DNA from: Candidatus Saccharimonadota bacterium
GTDB taxonomy: Bacteria; Patescibacteriota; Saccharimonadia; Saccharimonadales; Saccharimonadaceae
Reading direction: 5' to 3'
Length of the DNA stretch: 64,000 nt
Assembly: GCA_905365145.1 (NCBI GenBank)
Contig: CAJPIO010000002.1
Span: forward strand, 1-64,000
Made by a program: the position numbers and the translations under genes. Under the pieces are notes generated by a model, which was not told where the DNA came from, made no database searches, and saw only the letters and a program-made list of their open reading frames with translations. Below, one piece after another: positions 18,203 through 27,639 of this stretch; position 1 is the first letter of the stretch, and each line of letters begins with the position of its first letter.

Positions 18203-19693
18203 TTATTTGGCGAACTCAACCGCGCGCGTTTCACGAATAACATTTACCTTGATAGTTCCAGGATACTGCATAGTTGACTCAATCTTAGTCGCAATATCAC
18301 GGGCCAGCTTGATAGCGCTAAGGTCGTCGATTTTCTCTGGCGTGACAATCACGCGAATCTCGCGGCCGGCGCTTATGGCGTACGCTTTCTCGATCCCTTG
18401 GAAGCTGGTCGCAACATTTTCGAGATCACGCATGCGCTCAGCGAAATTCTCAGCAGAGATATTACGCGCACCCGGCCGAGCGGCGCTGATCGCATCGCAA
18501 ATACGAACGACGATAGCCTCTGGCGTAGTCGCTTCAATGTCGTCGTGATGAGCCTCAATCGCATGACAGATACCCTCGCTCAGGCCAGCTTTGCGAGCCA
18601 GCTCGGCACCGATATGGTGATGCTTGCCTTCAATTTTGTGGGTAACTGCCTTGCCCATATCGTGCAGCAGCGTCGCTATTTTGGAGGTGCGGACATCAGC
18701 GCCAATCTCGCTAGCAATCATACCGGCCATATGCGCCATTTCGGTCGAATGCTTAAGAACATTTTGACCATAGCTAGTTCGAAATTTCAGCTCGCCAAGT
18801 AGCTTTAACAAATCGCGCGGGATACCGGTAACGCCAACTTCGCGCGCCGCATCTTCGCCAGCACGCTGGGTTTCCTTGTCGATTTGCTTTTCGGCCTTAG
18901 CAAAAACCTCTTCAATCCGACCCGGGTGAATTCGCCCATCTTTCATCAGCATTTCCAGCCCGAGACGCGCCACTTGGCGACGTATCGGATCAAAGCTCGA
19001 CAGTACCACCATACCCGGCGTATCGTCGACTAAGAAATCCACGCCAGTAACGCGCTGCATTGCTTGGATATTACGGCCTTCTTTGCCGATAATCCGACCC
19101 TTCATGTCGTCGTCTGGCAGTTTAACCGCAGTGACCGTGCGCTCAGCAGTCACCTCGCTAGCCATGCGTTCCATCGTTTCGACGAGGATAGTTTGCGCCC
19201 GCTCCTCGGCGTCAGCTTCAACGTCTTGCTGCATTTTGGCAACCAGATTTAGTAGATCACCCTTGATGTCGCGTTCAGTCATCTTCATCAACTTATCAGC
19301 GGCATCTTTCTTCTTGAGGCCAGCAATTTTCTCAAGCTTTTCCTGCTGACGCGTACGAATGTCACGGATCTCATTCTTCAATTCTTCAACTTCGTCTTCT
19401 TGCTTGCGTAATTTTTCACTGCGTTTATCAAGCTGGTCAAGCTTTTTGTCAAGCGACTCCTCGCGGTCCGCCAGACGATTCTCGGTTTTTTGAAGCTCTT
19501 TGCGGCGCTCTTTCTCGATTCGCAGCGCTTCATCTTTAGCTTTAAGTACGATATCGCTAGCTTTGCGCTCAGCTTGCGCTATGACCTGTTCAGCCGTATT
19601 TTTGCTCTTGGTCTCTTGTTGGCGATCATATACCACTTTACCGCCCACGCCAGCAATAATACCAACAATCGCGGCAATAATTCCCTCAACCAT
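18203..19693 (-). CDS. rny: Ribonuclease Y
   Basis: RNase Y is a membrane-tethered endoribonuclease that starts mRNA decay. The 496-residue protein has an N-terminal membrane helix (about 1-20), a long charged coiled coil (about 30-190), a KH domain (GRIIGKEGRNIQAMQ near residue 210) and an HD domain with the metal motif LLHDMGKA near residue 345. Length is close to the family norm of about 510-520. AAAGGA precedes the ATG at normal spacing. It is a single-gene unit ending at the shared terminator with the sortase. Confidence 0.95.
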   Translation of the reverse strand: MVEGIIAAIVGIIAGVGGKVVYDRQQETKSKNTAEQVIAQAERKASDIVLKAKDEALRIEKERRKELQKTENRLADREESLDKKLDQLDKRSEKLRKQEDEVEELKNEIRDIRTRQQEKLEKIAGLKKKDAADKLMKMTERDIKGDLLNLVAKMQQDVEADAEERAQTILVETMERMASEVTAERTVTAVKLPDDDMKGRIIGKEGRNIQAMQRVTGVDFLVDDTPGMVVLSSFDPIRRQVARLGLEMLMKDGRIHPGRIEEVFAKAEKQIDKETQRAGEDAAREVGVTGIPRDLLKLLGELKFRTSYGQNVLKHSTEMAHMAGMIASEIGADVRTSKIATLLHDMGKAVTHKIEGKHHHIGAELARKAGLSEGICHAIEAHHDDIEATTPEAIVVRICDAISAARPGARNISAENFAERMRDLENVATSFQGIEKAYAISAGREIRVIVTPEKIDDLSAIKLARDIATKIESTMQYPGTIKVNVIRETRAVEFAK

Positions 19694-19824
19694 ATTTTTC
19701 CTTTCTTTCGCGGTAATTAGTCAACACGTCAAGTCAAAAAACCGCAAAATTATCAAAATTTAAACTTATCAATGTCACATTCGTAGACATTACCATTGTA
19801 CCGCGTTTATAACAAAATAAGCAA

Positions 19825-20211
19825 CTATTTACGCGGTTTGGTGATGCGAGCCTCAGCGCCATACTCTGGCAAAACGATACCGTCGTTATCGTTTTTAGCT
19901 AAGCGTTCTAAGCAAATTTCACGCCAGTTATCACCCGTCGCGCCAACAATCGGAACATGCCGCTCATGAGCAATCGTGTTCAACACCGCGACGCCAATCC
20001 TCAACCCCGTGAAACTACCCGGTCCGCGGAACACGCCAATACCGGTAATATCAGCAAAGCTCGCACCATTTTCAACCAGCCGGTCACGCAAGTATGCCAG
20101 CATATCGCGTGCCAGGCTACGCCCGGCAGCCCACTCGTAGTCAACCCGCTTTTCACCATCAATCAATGCCAGCTGCACTATCATCTCGGCGCTGTTCCAT
20201 AATAAAATCAC
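19825..20211 (-). CDS. tsaB: Short TsaB-like protein for tRNA t6A synthesis
   Basis: TsaB is the inactive partner of TsaD in making t6A37 on ANN-decoding tRNAs. The 128-residue frame keeps the N-terminal ASKHA half with the signature GVFRGPGSFTGLRIG near residue 65, but lacks most of the C-terminal half; typical TsaB proteins exceed 200 residues. The first strand (MILLWNSAEMIV) has also lost the usual DTS motif. It overlaps tsaE by four bases (ATGA). A short form may still dimerise with TsaD. No frameshift is evident, so I treat it as a real short protein. Confidence 0.8.
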   Translation of the reverse strand: MILLWNSAEMIVQLALIDGEKRVDYEWAAGRSLARDMLAYLRDRLVENGASFADITGIGVFRGPGSFTGLRIGVAVLNTIAHERHVPIVGATGDNWREICLERLAKNDNDGIVLPEYGAEARITKPRK

Positions 20212-20669
20212 TGTAACTCCTCCAGAATTCGACGCGATTTATCACCGCTGCTTTTTAGAATTAATTTGCGGCTATTGTCGGTTTGCGTTTGAATAATAAT
20301 TTGCAAAACATCGGCCGGCAACACGTCGTTTACTACATCACTCCACTCAATGACCGTGATCGTTTGCGGATCGCACATCGCTTCACTCAGTTCCATTTTC
20401 ATAATGCCAGCATCTTGCAAACGATAAAAATCATAGTGTGCCAAACGTAGTCCATTCGGCGCCTCGTAATTACGACTAATTGTAAATGTAGGGCTCTGTA
20501 TCTCATCTTCTATCTGTAAACCGCGCGCTAGGCCTTTCGTTAGCGTCGTTTTGCCAGCGCCAATATCACCAATTAATTCTAGCGTCTCGCCACCAAGCAA
20601 CAAGCCGCCGATTTTCGTACCGAAATTCACCAGATCATCTACCGTTCGTAGAGTTACCTCGAGATTCAT
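20208..20669 (-). CDS. tsaE: tRNA t6A synthesis ATPase TsaE
   Basis: TsaE is the P-loop ATPase that drives the TsaB-TsaD complex. The 153-residue protein has Walker A GDIGAGKTTLTKG near residue 36, SPTFTISRNYEA (switch region), YDFYRL and the late motif VIEWSD. The N-terminal extension of the open frame is rejected: a TATAAT at 20677-20682 ends seven bases before this ATG. tsaB follows with an ATGA overlap. Confidence 0.93.
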   Translation of the reverse strand: MNLEVTLRTVDDLVNFGTKIGGLLLGGETLELIGDIGAGKTTLTKGLARGLQIEDEIQSPTFTISRNYEAPNGLRLAHYDFYRLQDAGIMKMELSEAMCDPQTITVIEWSDVVNDVLPADVLQIIIQTQTDNSRKLILKSSGDKSRRILEELQ

Positions 20670-20802
20670 AAAGACTATTATACCAACAAAATTACACAAA
20701 AGTACAACGCGCTAGAGCGTAGAGATCGTCTTCTCTAATTTTATGGTATAATATATTAAATATTCCTTTGGTAATCAATAAGAATATACTTACGATAATC
20801 AC

Positions 20803-21534
20803 ATGCAACAACGAAATCCAACTAAATACTATCCTAGCGGTAAATACGACCTACAATGGTGGCGCCAAACTGGTATATTCTACACTGGCGAGAAAAATGA
20901 AATTGCTGGTGTCTCTGCAAATAGCTGGGAAGAATATATCAACTTGATGCACGAAATTTCACGCGATTATACCGGACGCGTCATCAGCCCGGAGCTGATG
21001 ACGGCCTCCGATATATCGCTGGACGATTTAGCTCTATCAGCCGCCAGAAAAGCTATCCGCCAACGCGTCAACGATATTGTAGAAAGATCAGAATCCATTC
21101 CGTATGCTGAAATAATTCTAGGTACACCAGAGTTTTCATCGCTAGGAAACTACAATGCATTATTGCTTATAAATAACGGGCTCGCTCACGTTATCGCGCG
21201 CAAACGGTTTATCACGCCTACCGAATCTACACACTTCACACCAGGACGTCTACCGCAGAGTTTCACTCATAGTGTAATTTGTGCTGATCTATTTAGCTAT
21301 ATGGACAAAAACACTGCACACGAGATTCAAGCAAGTTGCTGCTGGGCTACACCGTTAGTGCCACAAGCTAAATACAATACACTGCCCGATGAAGAGCGCT
21401 ACCGCAACGCTATGATTTATGTGCTTAACGGAATATTCAATAACACTGAAACTCGAAGCGTAACGATTGTTGATCGGACACCCGATAGCACCAATATTGC
21501 ACCGCTAAATTGTCGCGCTACTCGTCGTTTCTAG
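20803..21534 (+). CDS. Hypothetical protein, possibly a divergent carbon-nitrogen hydrolase
   Basis: I do not recognise this 243-residue protein outright, but it has the order of motifs of the nitrilase superfamily. GRVISPELM (near residue 60) could hold the catalytic Glu. HVIARKRFITPTES (near 130) matches the Lys block with its following Glu. HSVICADLFS (near 157) matches the Cys nucleophile strand. The final block QASCCWATP resembles the usual post-nucleophile strand. If correct it would cleave an amide or transfer an acyl group. The leader from the TATAAT at 20747-20752 is about 45 bases with no clear ribosome binding site, so the start is uncertain. Confidence 0.5.
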   Translation: MQQRNPTKYYPSGKYDLQWWRQTGIFYTGEKNEIAGVSANSWEEYINLMHEISRDYTGRVISPELMTASDISLDDLALSAARKAIRQRVNDIVERSESIPYAEIILGTPEFSSLGNYNALLLINNGLAHVIARKRFITPTESTHFTPGRLPQSFTHSVICADLFSYMDKNTAHEIQASCCWATPLVPQAKYNTLPDEERYRNAMIYVLNGIFNNTETRSVTIVDRTPDSTNIAPLNCRATRRF

Positions 21535-21550
21535 ATGTTAGAATAAGAAT

Positions 21551-22057
21551 GTGGCAATAACTAGTATTTATACGCATAATTATCAATCACCTCTTGGTGA
21601 AATCGTTATCGCCAGCGATGACACAGCAATTACCGGCCTATGGCTTGTCGGGCAAAGACACTTCGACATAGAGCTAGAAGGATGTATAGCTGACAAAGAT
21701 TTACCAATTTTCGACGAGGTTTCGCATTGGCTAGATATATATTTCACAGGCAATAACCCTGGAGAAATCCCGGCTGTGCATATGAATGGTACACTGTTCC
21801 AATTGGAAGTTTGGCAAATTCTCCAAACCATACCATACGGCAAATTAATTACCTACCGGGAAATCGCTGAACTCATAGCCAAAAAACGCGGCATCGCCAA
21901 AATGTCGGCACGCGCCGTTGGCAATGCTATCGGCCGTAACCCTATCTCGATTCTCGTGCCGTGCCACCGCGTCGTCGGCAGCGACGGCAAAATGACTGGT
22001 TATGCCGGCGGAATTGAGAGAAAAGTTAAATTACTGAAACTAGAAAATGCGCTTTAA
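21551..22057 (+). CDS. ogt: Methylated-DNA-protein-cysteine methyltransferase
   Basis: This suicide enzyme removes O6-alkyl groups from guanine in DNA. The 168-residue protein has the active site VPCHRV with Cys138, the recognition-helix block SARAVGNAIGRNP, the TYREIA motif and the C-terminal GYAGGIERK loop. The length is typical of Ogt. The start is a GTG; a TAGAAT box at 21539-21544 ends six bases before it, so the message should be leaderless. It begins 16 bases after the previous gene. Confidence 0.95.
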   Translation: MAITSIYTHNYQSPLGEIVIASDDTAITGLWLVGQRHFDIELEGCIADKDLPIFDEVSHWLDIYFTGNNPGEIPAVHMNGTLFQLEVWQILQTIPYGKLITYREIAELIAKKRGIAKMSARAVGNAIGRNPISILVPCHRVVGSDGKMTGYAGGIERKVKLLKLENAL

Positions 22058-22061
22058 CATA

Positions 22062-22094
22062 AAAAGAAGAACGCCAAATCAGCGCTCTTCTTTT
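22062..22094. terminator. Bidirectional terminator between ogt and dnaK
   Basis: AAAAGAAGA with ACGC and GCGCTCTTCTTTT form a stem flanked by A and T runs, located between two convergent genes. Confidence 0.75.
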
Positions 22095-22107
22095 AGGCTA
22101 TGACTGA

Positions 22108-24000
22108 TTATTTTTCGTCGACCACTTCGCCCTCAACTGGCTCGTCTTTGTCCGATTTTTTGTCGTCTTTAGACTCGTCGGCTTTTTTATCATCGGCAGC
22201 TTGCTGGTACATTTTGGCACCGATTGGCATGATGGCGTCCTGCAGTGCTTTGGCTGCCGCCTCTAGTTCGTCCTTGTCATCAGCGTCTTTATGCTTTTCC
22301 GCTTCCTTAACCGCTTCGTCAATCGCCTTTTTGTCGTCGTCAGAAATCTTATCTTTGAACTCATCCGGCATTTTCTTTGCCTGGTAGATAGCGTTTTCCA
22401 GCTGGTTTTTGGCGTCAACCGTTTCGCGCTTTTTCTTGTCTTCGTCGGCATGCATTTCGGCTTCTTTTTGCGCCTTTTCAATGTCTTCCTTGCTCATGTT
22501 ACCTGAGTTTTGGATGGTAATTGATTGTTCCTTGCCAGTGCCTTTGTCTTTGGCAGTAACATTAAGGATACCATTCGCATCAATGTTGAACGTCACTTCA
22601 ATCTGCGGCACGCCGCGCGGTGCTGGCGCGATGCCGTCAAGCACAAAGCGCCCCAAGCTCTTGTTGTCATTGGCAAATTCGCGCTCGCCCTGCAAGACGT
22701 GAATCTCCACCTGCGGCTGATTGTCGGCTGCCGTCGAGAACACTTCGCTCTTGCTGGTTGGCACAGTGGTGTTACGCTCAATCAGTTTGGTCGACACACC
22801 ACCCATCGTCTCGATACCAAGAGACAAAGGCGTTACGTCCAGCAGTAACACATCCTTGACATCGCCAGCCAACACGCCACCCTGAATGGCGGCACCAACG
22901 GCCACCACTTCGTCTGGGTTAACACCCTGCATTGGGTCTTTGCCGAACAATTTCTTCACCCGCTCAACCACTGCTGGCATGCGGGTCATACCGCCAACCA
23001 TGACGATTTCATTGACGTCAGATTTTGATAATTTAGCGTCTTTGAGCGCTTTTTCAACTGGGCCGTCCAGGCGATCTAACAAATCCTTCACCAAATCTTC
23101 CAACTTGGCCCGCGTTAGGCTCAGCTCAAAGTGCTTTGGCCCGTCAGCGTCAGCGGTAATGAACGGAATATTGACTTCATATTCAGTAACCGTTGACAGC
23201 TCCTTCTTAGCCTTTTCAGCTTCATCCTTCAGGCGCTGCATGGCCGCGTTGTCTTTGCGCAAATCGATACCCTCTTTCGACTTGAAGTCGTCAAGGAAGT
23301 AGTTAACTATGATGTTGTCAAAGTCCTCGCCGCCCAGGTGGGTATCACCATTGGTGGCTTTCACCTCAAACACACCGTCGCCGAGTTCCAAAATAGAAAC
23401 GTCGAAGGTGCCACCGCCAAGGTCAAACACCACGATGGTCTCGTCATTTTTGCCTTTTTCCAGGCCGTACGCCAGAGCAGCCGCCGTTGGCTCATTGATG
23501 ATGCGCTTAACTTCCAGGCCGGCAATTTTACCAGCGTCTTTGGTGGCTTGGCGCTGCGAATCGTCGAAGTAGGCCGGCACGGTGATAACCGCTTCGGTGA
23601 CTTTTTCGCCCAGGAAAGCTTCGGCATCAGCTTTGATTTTGCTGAGGATCATAGCTGAAACTTCTTCTGGCGTGTATTCCTTGTCGCCCATCTTTACCGC
23701 CACGCCGGTACCCTTTTTGACAATCTGGTACGGCATGATATCCAAGTCTTTTTGAACTTCCTTGTCGTTAAACTTACGGCCAATTAAACGCTTCACCCCG
23801 TAAATGGTGTTCTTTGGATTGGTCACGCGCTGGCGCTGCGCCACTTGCCCAACCAAGCGCTCGCCTTTTTTGTTAATTGCCACCACTGACGGCGTGGTAC
23901 GATTACCCTCAGCGTTAGCGATGACCTCTGGCTTGCCCGCCAACATATACGCAAAGGCGCTGTTGGTTGTACCGAGGTCAATTCCGATAATTTTACCCAT
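22108..24000 (-). CDS. dnaK: Chaperone DnaK (Hsp70)
   Basis: DnaK binds exposed hydrophobic peptides in an ATP-driven cycle. The 630-residue frame has [13 protein letters not shown] at the N-terminus, the phosphate loops [14 protein letters not shown] and [10 protein letters not shown], the linker [15 protein letters not shown], and an acidic Asp/Lys-rich tail. The start is at MGKIIG, with AGAAAGGGG upstream; ten codons of upstream open frame are not used. Two CIRCE operators lie 50-120 bases upstream, so it is repressed by HrcA. grpE and hrcA are 2.4 kb away and dnaJ is not adjacent. Confidence 0.98.
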   Translation of the reverse strand: MGKIIGIDLGTTNSAFAYMLAGKPEVIANAEGNRTTPSVVAINKKGERLVGQVAQRQRVTNPKNTIYGVKRLIGRKFNDKEVQKDLDIMPYQIVKKGTGVAVKMGDKEYTPEEVSAMILSKIKADAEAFLGEKVTEAVITVPAYFDDSQRQATKDAGKIAGLEVKRIINEPTAAALAYGLEKGKNDETIVVFDLGGGTFDVSILELGDGVFEVKATNGDTHLGGEDFDNIIVNYFLDDFKSKEGIDLRKDNAAMQRLKDEAEKAKKELSTVTEYEVNIPFITADADGPKHFELSLTRAKLEDLVKDLLDRLDGPVEKALKDAKLSKSDVNEIVMVGGMTRMPAVVERVKKLFGKDPMQGVNPDEVVAVGAAIQGGVLAGDVKDVLLLDVTPLSLGIETMGGVSTKLIERNTTVPTSKSEVFSTAADNQPQVEIHVLQGEREFANDNKSLGRFVLDGIAPAPRGVPQIEVTFNIDANGILNVTAKDKGTGKEQSITIQNSGNMSKEDIEKAQKEAEMHADEDKKKRETVDAKNQLENAIYQAKKMPDEFKDKISDDDKKAIDEAVKEAEKHKDADDKDELEAAAKALQDAIMPIGAKMYQQAADDKKADESKDDKKSDKDEPVEGEVVDEK

Positions 24001-24050
24001 ATGATTCCCCTTTCTTGTTTTGATCACATCTGGTTTTTCTTATATTCATT

Positions 24051-24077
24051 TTAGCACTCTTTTATGTCGAGTGCCAA
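24051..24077. promoter_or_regulatory. CIRCE operator 1 upstream of dnaK
   Basis: TTAGCACTC - nine bases - GAGTGCCAA, one mismatch from the consensus inverted repeat bound by HrcA. It lies about 50 bases before the dnaK start. Confidence 0.95.
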
Positions 24078-24095
24078 CTATTTCAGTATAAATAA

Positions 24096-24122
24096 TTAGC
24101 ACTCTGGTGTCAAGAGTGCTAA
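24096..24122. promoter_or_regulatory. CIRCE operator 2 upstream of dnaK
   Basis: TTAGCACTC - nine bases - GAGTGCTAA, a perfect CIRCE element 18 bases further upstream of the first. The two probably flank or cover the dnaK promoter. Confidence 0.97.
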
Positions 24123-24143
24123 TTTAGATTTTTGCATTACTGT

Positions 24144-24932
24144 CTATTTTGTAGTAGTTGACTGGACTGGCGGCACTGCCGACGTCTTTCTGGCTAGTGT
24201 AATATATTGCACAACCGAAATAATATAAACTGCCGAACCAACCAAAATCAAACCGTAAGCAATCGTGTAAGTGCCGCCGGTGTTGCTGGCCAGTATAAAC
24301 GTTGCATACGTGACAACAGCGCCAACCAGCGGAGCTAATGACGAAAAGGCAACCGATTTACGCGCCGCCAAAAGACTAGGGCTCAACTGCTTACCTCTGC
24401 CAATAGCAAACCAAACAAACGATCCAACCGCCATAGCTGCTGCAGCAATTGTCACCAGTAAGAAAAAATATTCCGCATACGAATTAGACTCGTTAGCAGC
24501 TTTATTCATCTCTTCTATAGCTGCGGAATATTTTTTGACAGAGTTACGAATTTGTTCCAAATATTGGTTTACAGTATTATAATCCCTTCCGCGCAAAACA
24601 ACGGTAACCTTGTCTAACAGCACTTTTATCTCTCCAGCATATTTTTTAACTTCCGCTGACTTTTTGATATATTGGACACCTAGTTTAGAAGAAAACTTAT
24701 GACTAGCAACGTTATTGAATGCTGACGAAGCAGCGGCAGCCCGAGCAAGAACCTTACCATTGGCTACAGATTCCTCGTCGTTTATCGCTCTTATAAAATC
24801 TGTATAAGACTTGTTCGAAGTAGCAATTATATCGATGTCCGCTTGGTTTGCATAACTGACTGCGCTAGCAAATGAGCCTCCAGCCGATACTACAACAAAC
24901 ATAGCTAAAATTATCTTGAAAATTTTAAGCAT
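24144..24932 (-). CDS. Membrane protein of unknown function with signal-like N-terminus
   Basis: The 262-residue protein has a hydrophobic N-terminus ending in an Ala-rich stretch (about 1-28), a helical extracytoplasmic middle, and three further hydrophobic helices (about 145-245) with a short cytoplasmic tail. No family is recognised. I start at MLKIFKII because a TATAAT at 24940-24945 ends seven bases upstream. It sits between dnaK and the TPM/lemA genes but has its own predicted promoter. Confidence 0.6.
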   Translation of the reverse strand: MLKIFKIILAMFVVVSAGGSFASAVSYANQADIDIIATSNKSYTDFIRAINDEESVANGKVLARAAAASSAFNNVASHKFSSKLGVQYIKKSAEVKKYAGEIKVLLDKVTVVLRGRDYNTVNQYLEQIRNSVKKYSAAIEEMNKAANESNSYAEYFFLLVTIAAAAMAVGSFVWFAIGRGKQLSPSLLAARKSVAFSSLAPLVGAVVTYATFILASNTGGTYTIAYGLILVGSAVYIISVVQYITLARKTSAVPPVQSTTTK

Positions 24933-24961
24933 GATTAGAATTATATACGCAAATTCGAGTT

Positions 24962-25726
24962 TTACCAACCGCCGCTGGCACCGCCGCCAGAAAACCCGCC
25001 GCCGCCAAAGCTGCCGCCAGACGAGCTGCCTGAACTGTTAGAACTGCCGCCCGAACCGATACCGCCAATCCACCACCAGCGGTTCGATCGGCGCTTGCCA
25101 GATCGGCCGCCCCTCCTTGTAGCTATTATTACAACAATAAATATGAGGACTATGATGAATATTAAGGAGATTATCGATTCCATATCCTCGCTATCGGCTG
25201 ATTGGTCTTTGCCTTCCGCAGCGTCGATGATTCGTTTCACGCCAGCTTCAACACCGCCAGCATAATCACCGCTGCGAAACTTTGGTGCTATTGTATTACG
25301 GATAATTTGGCTAGCTCGCGCATCGGTCAACGAACCTTCCATGCCATTGCCGACCTCGATTCGCATTTTACGGTCATTCTTGGCAATAAGCAGTAATACG
25401 CCATTACTCTTTTTCTTGTCGCCGACACCCCATTGGCGAGCTACTTTGAGACTATATTCCTCTAGACTATCATCACTGCCAAGCGTCGGAATCATCAACA
25501 CGCCGATTTGGAATGACTTTTTCTGGCGCTCAGCATTAATCAGCTGCGCAATGCGGTCAATATCTTCATTTGCCAAACTTTCCGTCTGGTCAATTATAGG
25601 ACGTTCAAGCGGCGGCGCAGCTGGCACTTCTAGTTTAGCGAAAGCTGTATTATTAAACAGGCAGCCAAATAACACTGCCAATGACAACAATCCAACTAAA
25701 TTAATAACAGAGCTTCGCCAACGCAT
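24962..25726 (-). CDS. TPM-domain membrane protein (YgcG-like)
   Basis: The 254-residue protein has an N-terminal signal or anchor (about 8-30), a TPM domain (about 40-175) with DQTESLANEDIDRI, QIGVLMIP, VLLLIAKNDRKMRIEVGNG and DYAGGVEAG, a membrane helix (about 185-205) and a Gly/Ser-rich tail ending in GGGFSGGGASGGW. This is the YgcG layout. lemA lies two bases upstream on the same strand, a common pairing. The role in envelope stress or adhesion is not established; the family is sometimes described as having phosphatase activity. Confidence 0.88.
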   Translation of the reverse strand: MRWRSSVINLVGLLSLAVLFGCLFNNTAFAKLEVPAAPPLERPIIDQTESLANEDIDRIAQLINAERQKKSFQIGVLMIPTLGSDDSLEEYSLKVARQWGVGDKKKSNGVLLLIAKNDRKMRIEVGNGMEGSLTDARASQIIRNTIAPKFRSGDYAGGVEAGVKRIIDAAEGKDQSADSEDMESIISLIFIIVLIFIVVIIATRRGGRSGKRRSNRWWWIGGIGSGGSSNSSGSSSGGSFGGGGFSGGGASGGW

Positions 25727-25728
25727 AT

Positions 25729-26340
25729 CTAGTTTTCTTGTTTGGTTGAATTTGCTGCGTTGAAATCAACCGACGGAGCTTTATTAGCACCAACATCCGA
25801 CTCAAAATACGGTCGCTCCTTGAAACCGAACATACCCGCTAACAAATTTGTCGGGAAAGATTTAACCTTCGTGTTATATGATCTAGCAGCGTCATTAAAG
25901 TCATTGCGCGCCACAGTTATACGATTTTCTGTACCTTCTAACTGCGACTGCAAATCTCTGAAGTTTTCCGTTGCTTTGAGCTGCGGATAGTTTTCAGCTA
26001 CCGCCAACAGCCGACTGAGCGACGAGCTAACCTCGCTTTGGGCCTGCTGGAATTTGGCTATGTCATCTGGATTATTGGCATCGACTTTGATTTGCGTAGC
26101 TTTAGCGCGCGCCTCGACTACCTTTGTTAATGTCTCTTGCTCGAAATTGGCCGCACCCTTGACGGTATTGACCAGATTTGGAATCAAATCGCTGCGCCGT
26201 TGATATTGCGATTCAACCTTGCTCCATGCCGTATTAACCGACTCGCGGCTCGACACCATGCCGTTATAAGACCCGGCAATCATCATCACTAGAAGTAATA
26301 GCACTCCTCCGATAATTGCTGGAATTTTCCAATTTTTCAT
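25729..26340 (-). CDS. lemA: LemA family membrane protein
   Basis: LemA proteins have one N-terminal membrane helix and a long helical bundle outside or inside the membrane; their function is poorly defined. The 203-residue sequence shows NTAWSKVESQYQRRSDLIPNL near residue 36, ENYPQLKAT and NDAARSYNTKVKSFPTNL, all conserved in the family. I choose the ATG at 26340 because AGGAGG lies five bases before it; a GTG one codon earlier would be too close. The TPM gene follows at once. Confidence 0.93.
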   Translation of the reverse strand: MKNWKIPAIIGGVLLLLVMMIAGSYNGMVSSRESVNTAWSKVESQYQRRSDLIPNLVNTVKGAANFEQETLTKVVEARAKATQIKVDANNPDDIAKFQQAQSEVSSSLSRLLAVAENYPQLKATENFRDLQSQLEGTENRITVARNDFNDAARSYNTKVKSFPTNLLAGMFGFKERPYFESDVGANKAPSVDFNAANSTKQEN

Positions 26341-26391
26341 CACGACCTCCTATGCGTTAATGATTAATTGTAGTTTAGCACAATTACAAGC

Positions 26392-26871
26392 CTATTGCCG
26401 CGTCACCTTAGTCATAGCGTCGCGAACCACCGCGCCATTCAAGATATAGCCAGCACGCAATTCCTCAGCTATGACTTCCTTGTCACCCTCGGCCGTTTCG
26501 TCAAACTGAACCGCTTGGTGAAGTTCGGGATTGAACGGCGTGCCAGGTTTGGCATCGATTTTTTCTAATCCCAAATCCTTCAGCTGCTTGTCGAGTTGCT
26601 TCGATAAACCAGCCACGCCTTTTGCCCAGGCGTTATCCGCTAGCTCTGCTGGCACATTGGCAATCGCCCGCTCAATCGTGTCAATCACCGGCAGCAATTT
26701 CATGATTGCCTTAGTCTGCCCTAAATCCTGGGCCGCCTGCTTTTCCGCCTCCACGCGCTTGCGATAATTCTCGAAATCCGCCCGCGTCCGCTGCAAATCT
26801 AGTGTTAACTCGCCCAGCTGCTGCTGCAAATCCTCGGTTCTTTCATCAAGTTTTTTGTGCTGCTTTGTCAT
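26392..26871 (-). CDS. grpE: Nucleotide exchange factor GrpE
   Basis: GrpE releases ADP from DnaK. The 159-residue protein has an N-terminal coiled coil with RADFENYRKRVEAEK (near residue 30) and the C-terminal beta domain with PGTPFNPELHQAVQ, GYILNGAVVRDAMTKV. The frame is open 33 codons further upstream but that part overlaps hrcA. The ATG here has AGGAGG five bases before it and lies ten bases after the hrcA stop, so the two form an operon under the hrcA CIRCE. Confidence 0.95.
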   Translation of the reverse strand: MTKQHKKLDERTEDLQQQLGELTLDLQRTRADFENYRKRVEAEKQAAQDLGQTKAIMKLLPVIDTIERAIANVPAELADNAWAKGVAGLSKQLDKQLKDLGLEKIDAKPGTPFNPELHQAVQFDETAEGDKEVIAEELRAGYILNGAVVRDAMTKVTRQ

Positions 26872-26881
26872 TTTTTCCTCC

Positions 26882-27592
26882 TTATAATATCCCCTCCAGC
26901 ATGGCGCCCGTCCGGCGTACCAGTTCCATCGTCCGGCGATAGTTTTGCCGCGTCGGACCGATGACGCCAATATAGCTGCTGTCGCTAAACGTCGAGCGGA
27001 ATTTGCTGATAATCAGCGTAGCGCCGCTTGCTTTACCAATCGGGTTTTCGCTGCCGATAAATACATTCAGCGGCTGGTTGGGCGCGGCTTCGGCCAGCCA
27101 TGGCTCGATATTATCAATTAGCCTAGCAATCGCCTGCACATGATCGCCGCCAGCGAACTCCGGCTGAGAAAAAAGCTGCGTCATACCATTCATGTATAGC
27201 TGCGCGCCAAACGATGCGAAACCAAAGTTGCCCGTCAGTTCTACCAAGCTATCGACGGCGCTGCGAATCGCCCGATCCGACTTATCAACATGCGAATTAA
27301 CGTGCGCCTCGATCGCTCTCGCACTGCGATCGATACCACTGGGCAGTTCAGTCATCTGCGCGTCAGTAATGCCGTTAACGTAGAATCGGTAACCCTTATC
27401 AGTCGGGATGCGGCCGGCGCTAGTATGCGGCGCTTCGATAAAGCCCATCTCTTCCAGCTTAGCCATTTCGCTGCGAATCGTCGCGCTACTCACGCCAAAC
27501 AATTTCGCCAGCGTCACACTGCCTACTGGCGCAGCAATTTCAGCATACTGCTCAATGATAGCGGCGAGAATAGCCTGTTGACGTTCGGTCAT
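26882..27592 (-). CDS. hrcA: Heat-inducible repressor HrcA (short form)
   Basis: HrcA binds CIRCE and represses chaperone genes. The 236-residue protein has the winged-helix N-terminus ([49 protein letters not shown]) and a C-terminal GAF-like part ending [15 protein letters not shown]. It is about 100 residues shorter than typical HrcA, with the loss in the middle region. A TATAAT at 27599-27604 ends six bases before the ATG, and a CIRCE element lies just upstream, so it represses itself. grpE follows. Confidence 0.93.
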   Translation of the reverse strand: MTERQQAILAAIIEQYAEIAAPVGSVTLAKLFGVSSATIRSEMAKLEEMGFIEAPHTSAGRIPTDKGYRFYVNGITDAQMTELPSGIDRSARAIEAHVNSHVDKSDRAIRSAVDSLVELTGNFGFASFGAQLYMNGMTQLFSQPEFAGGDHVQAIARLIDNIEPWLAEAAPNQPLNVFIGSENPIGKASGATLIISKFRSTFSDSSYIGVIGPTRQNYRRTMELVRRTGAMLEGIL

Positions 27593-27612
27593 GAGCTAAT
27601 TATAGCGCACTT

Positions 27613-27639
27613 TTGGCACTCATGCAAGGCGAGTGCTAA
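27613..27639. promoter_or_regulatory. CIRCE operator of hrcA-grpE, overlapping the end of gmk
   Basis: On the minus strand TTAGCACTC - nine bases - GAGTGCCAA. It covers the region just upstream of the hrcA -10 box, and its first bases overlap the gmk stop codon, so operator and coding end share sequence. Confidence 0.93.

Noticed and set aside
22260..23660. Several long open frames antisense to dnaK and similar ones antisense to rny, ftsH and the surface protein
   Set aside because: They mirror codon bias of strong genes, have no start signals and give low-complexity protein.
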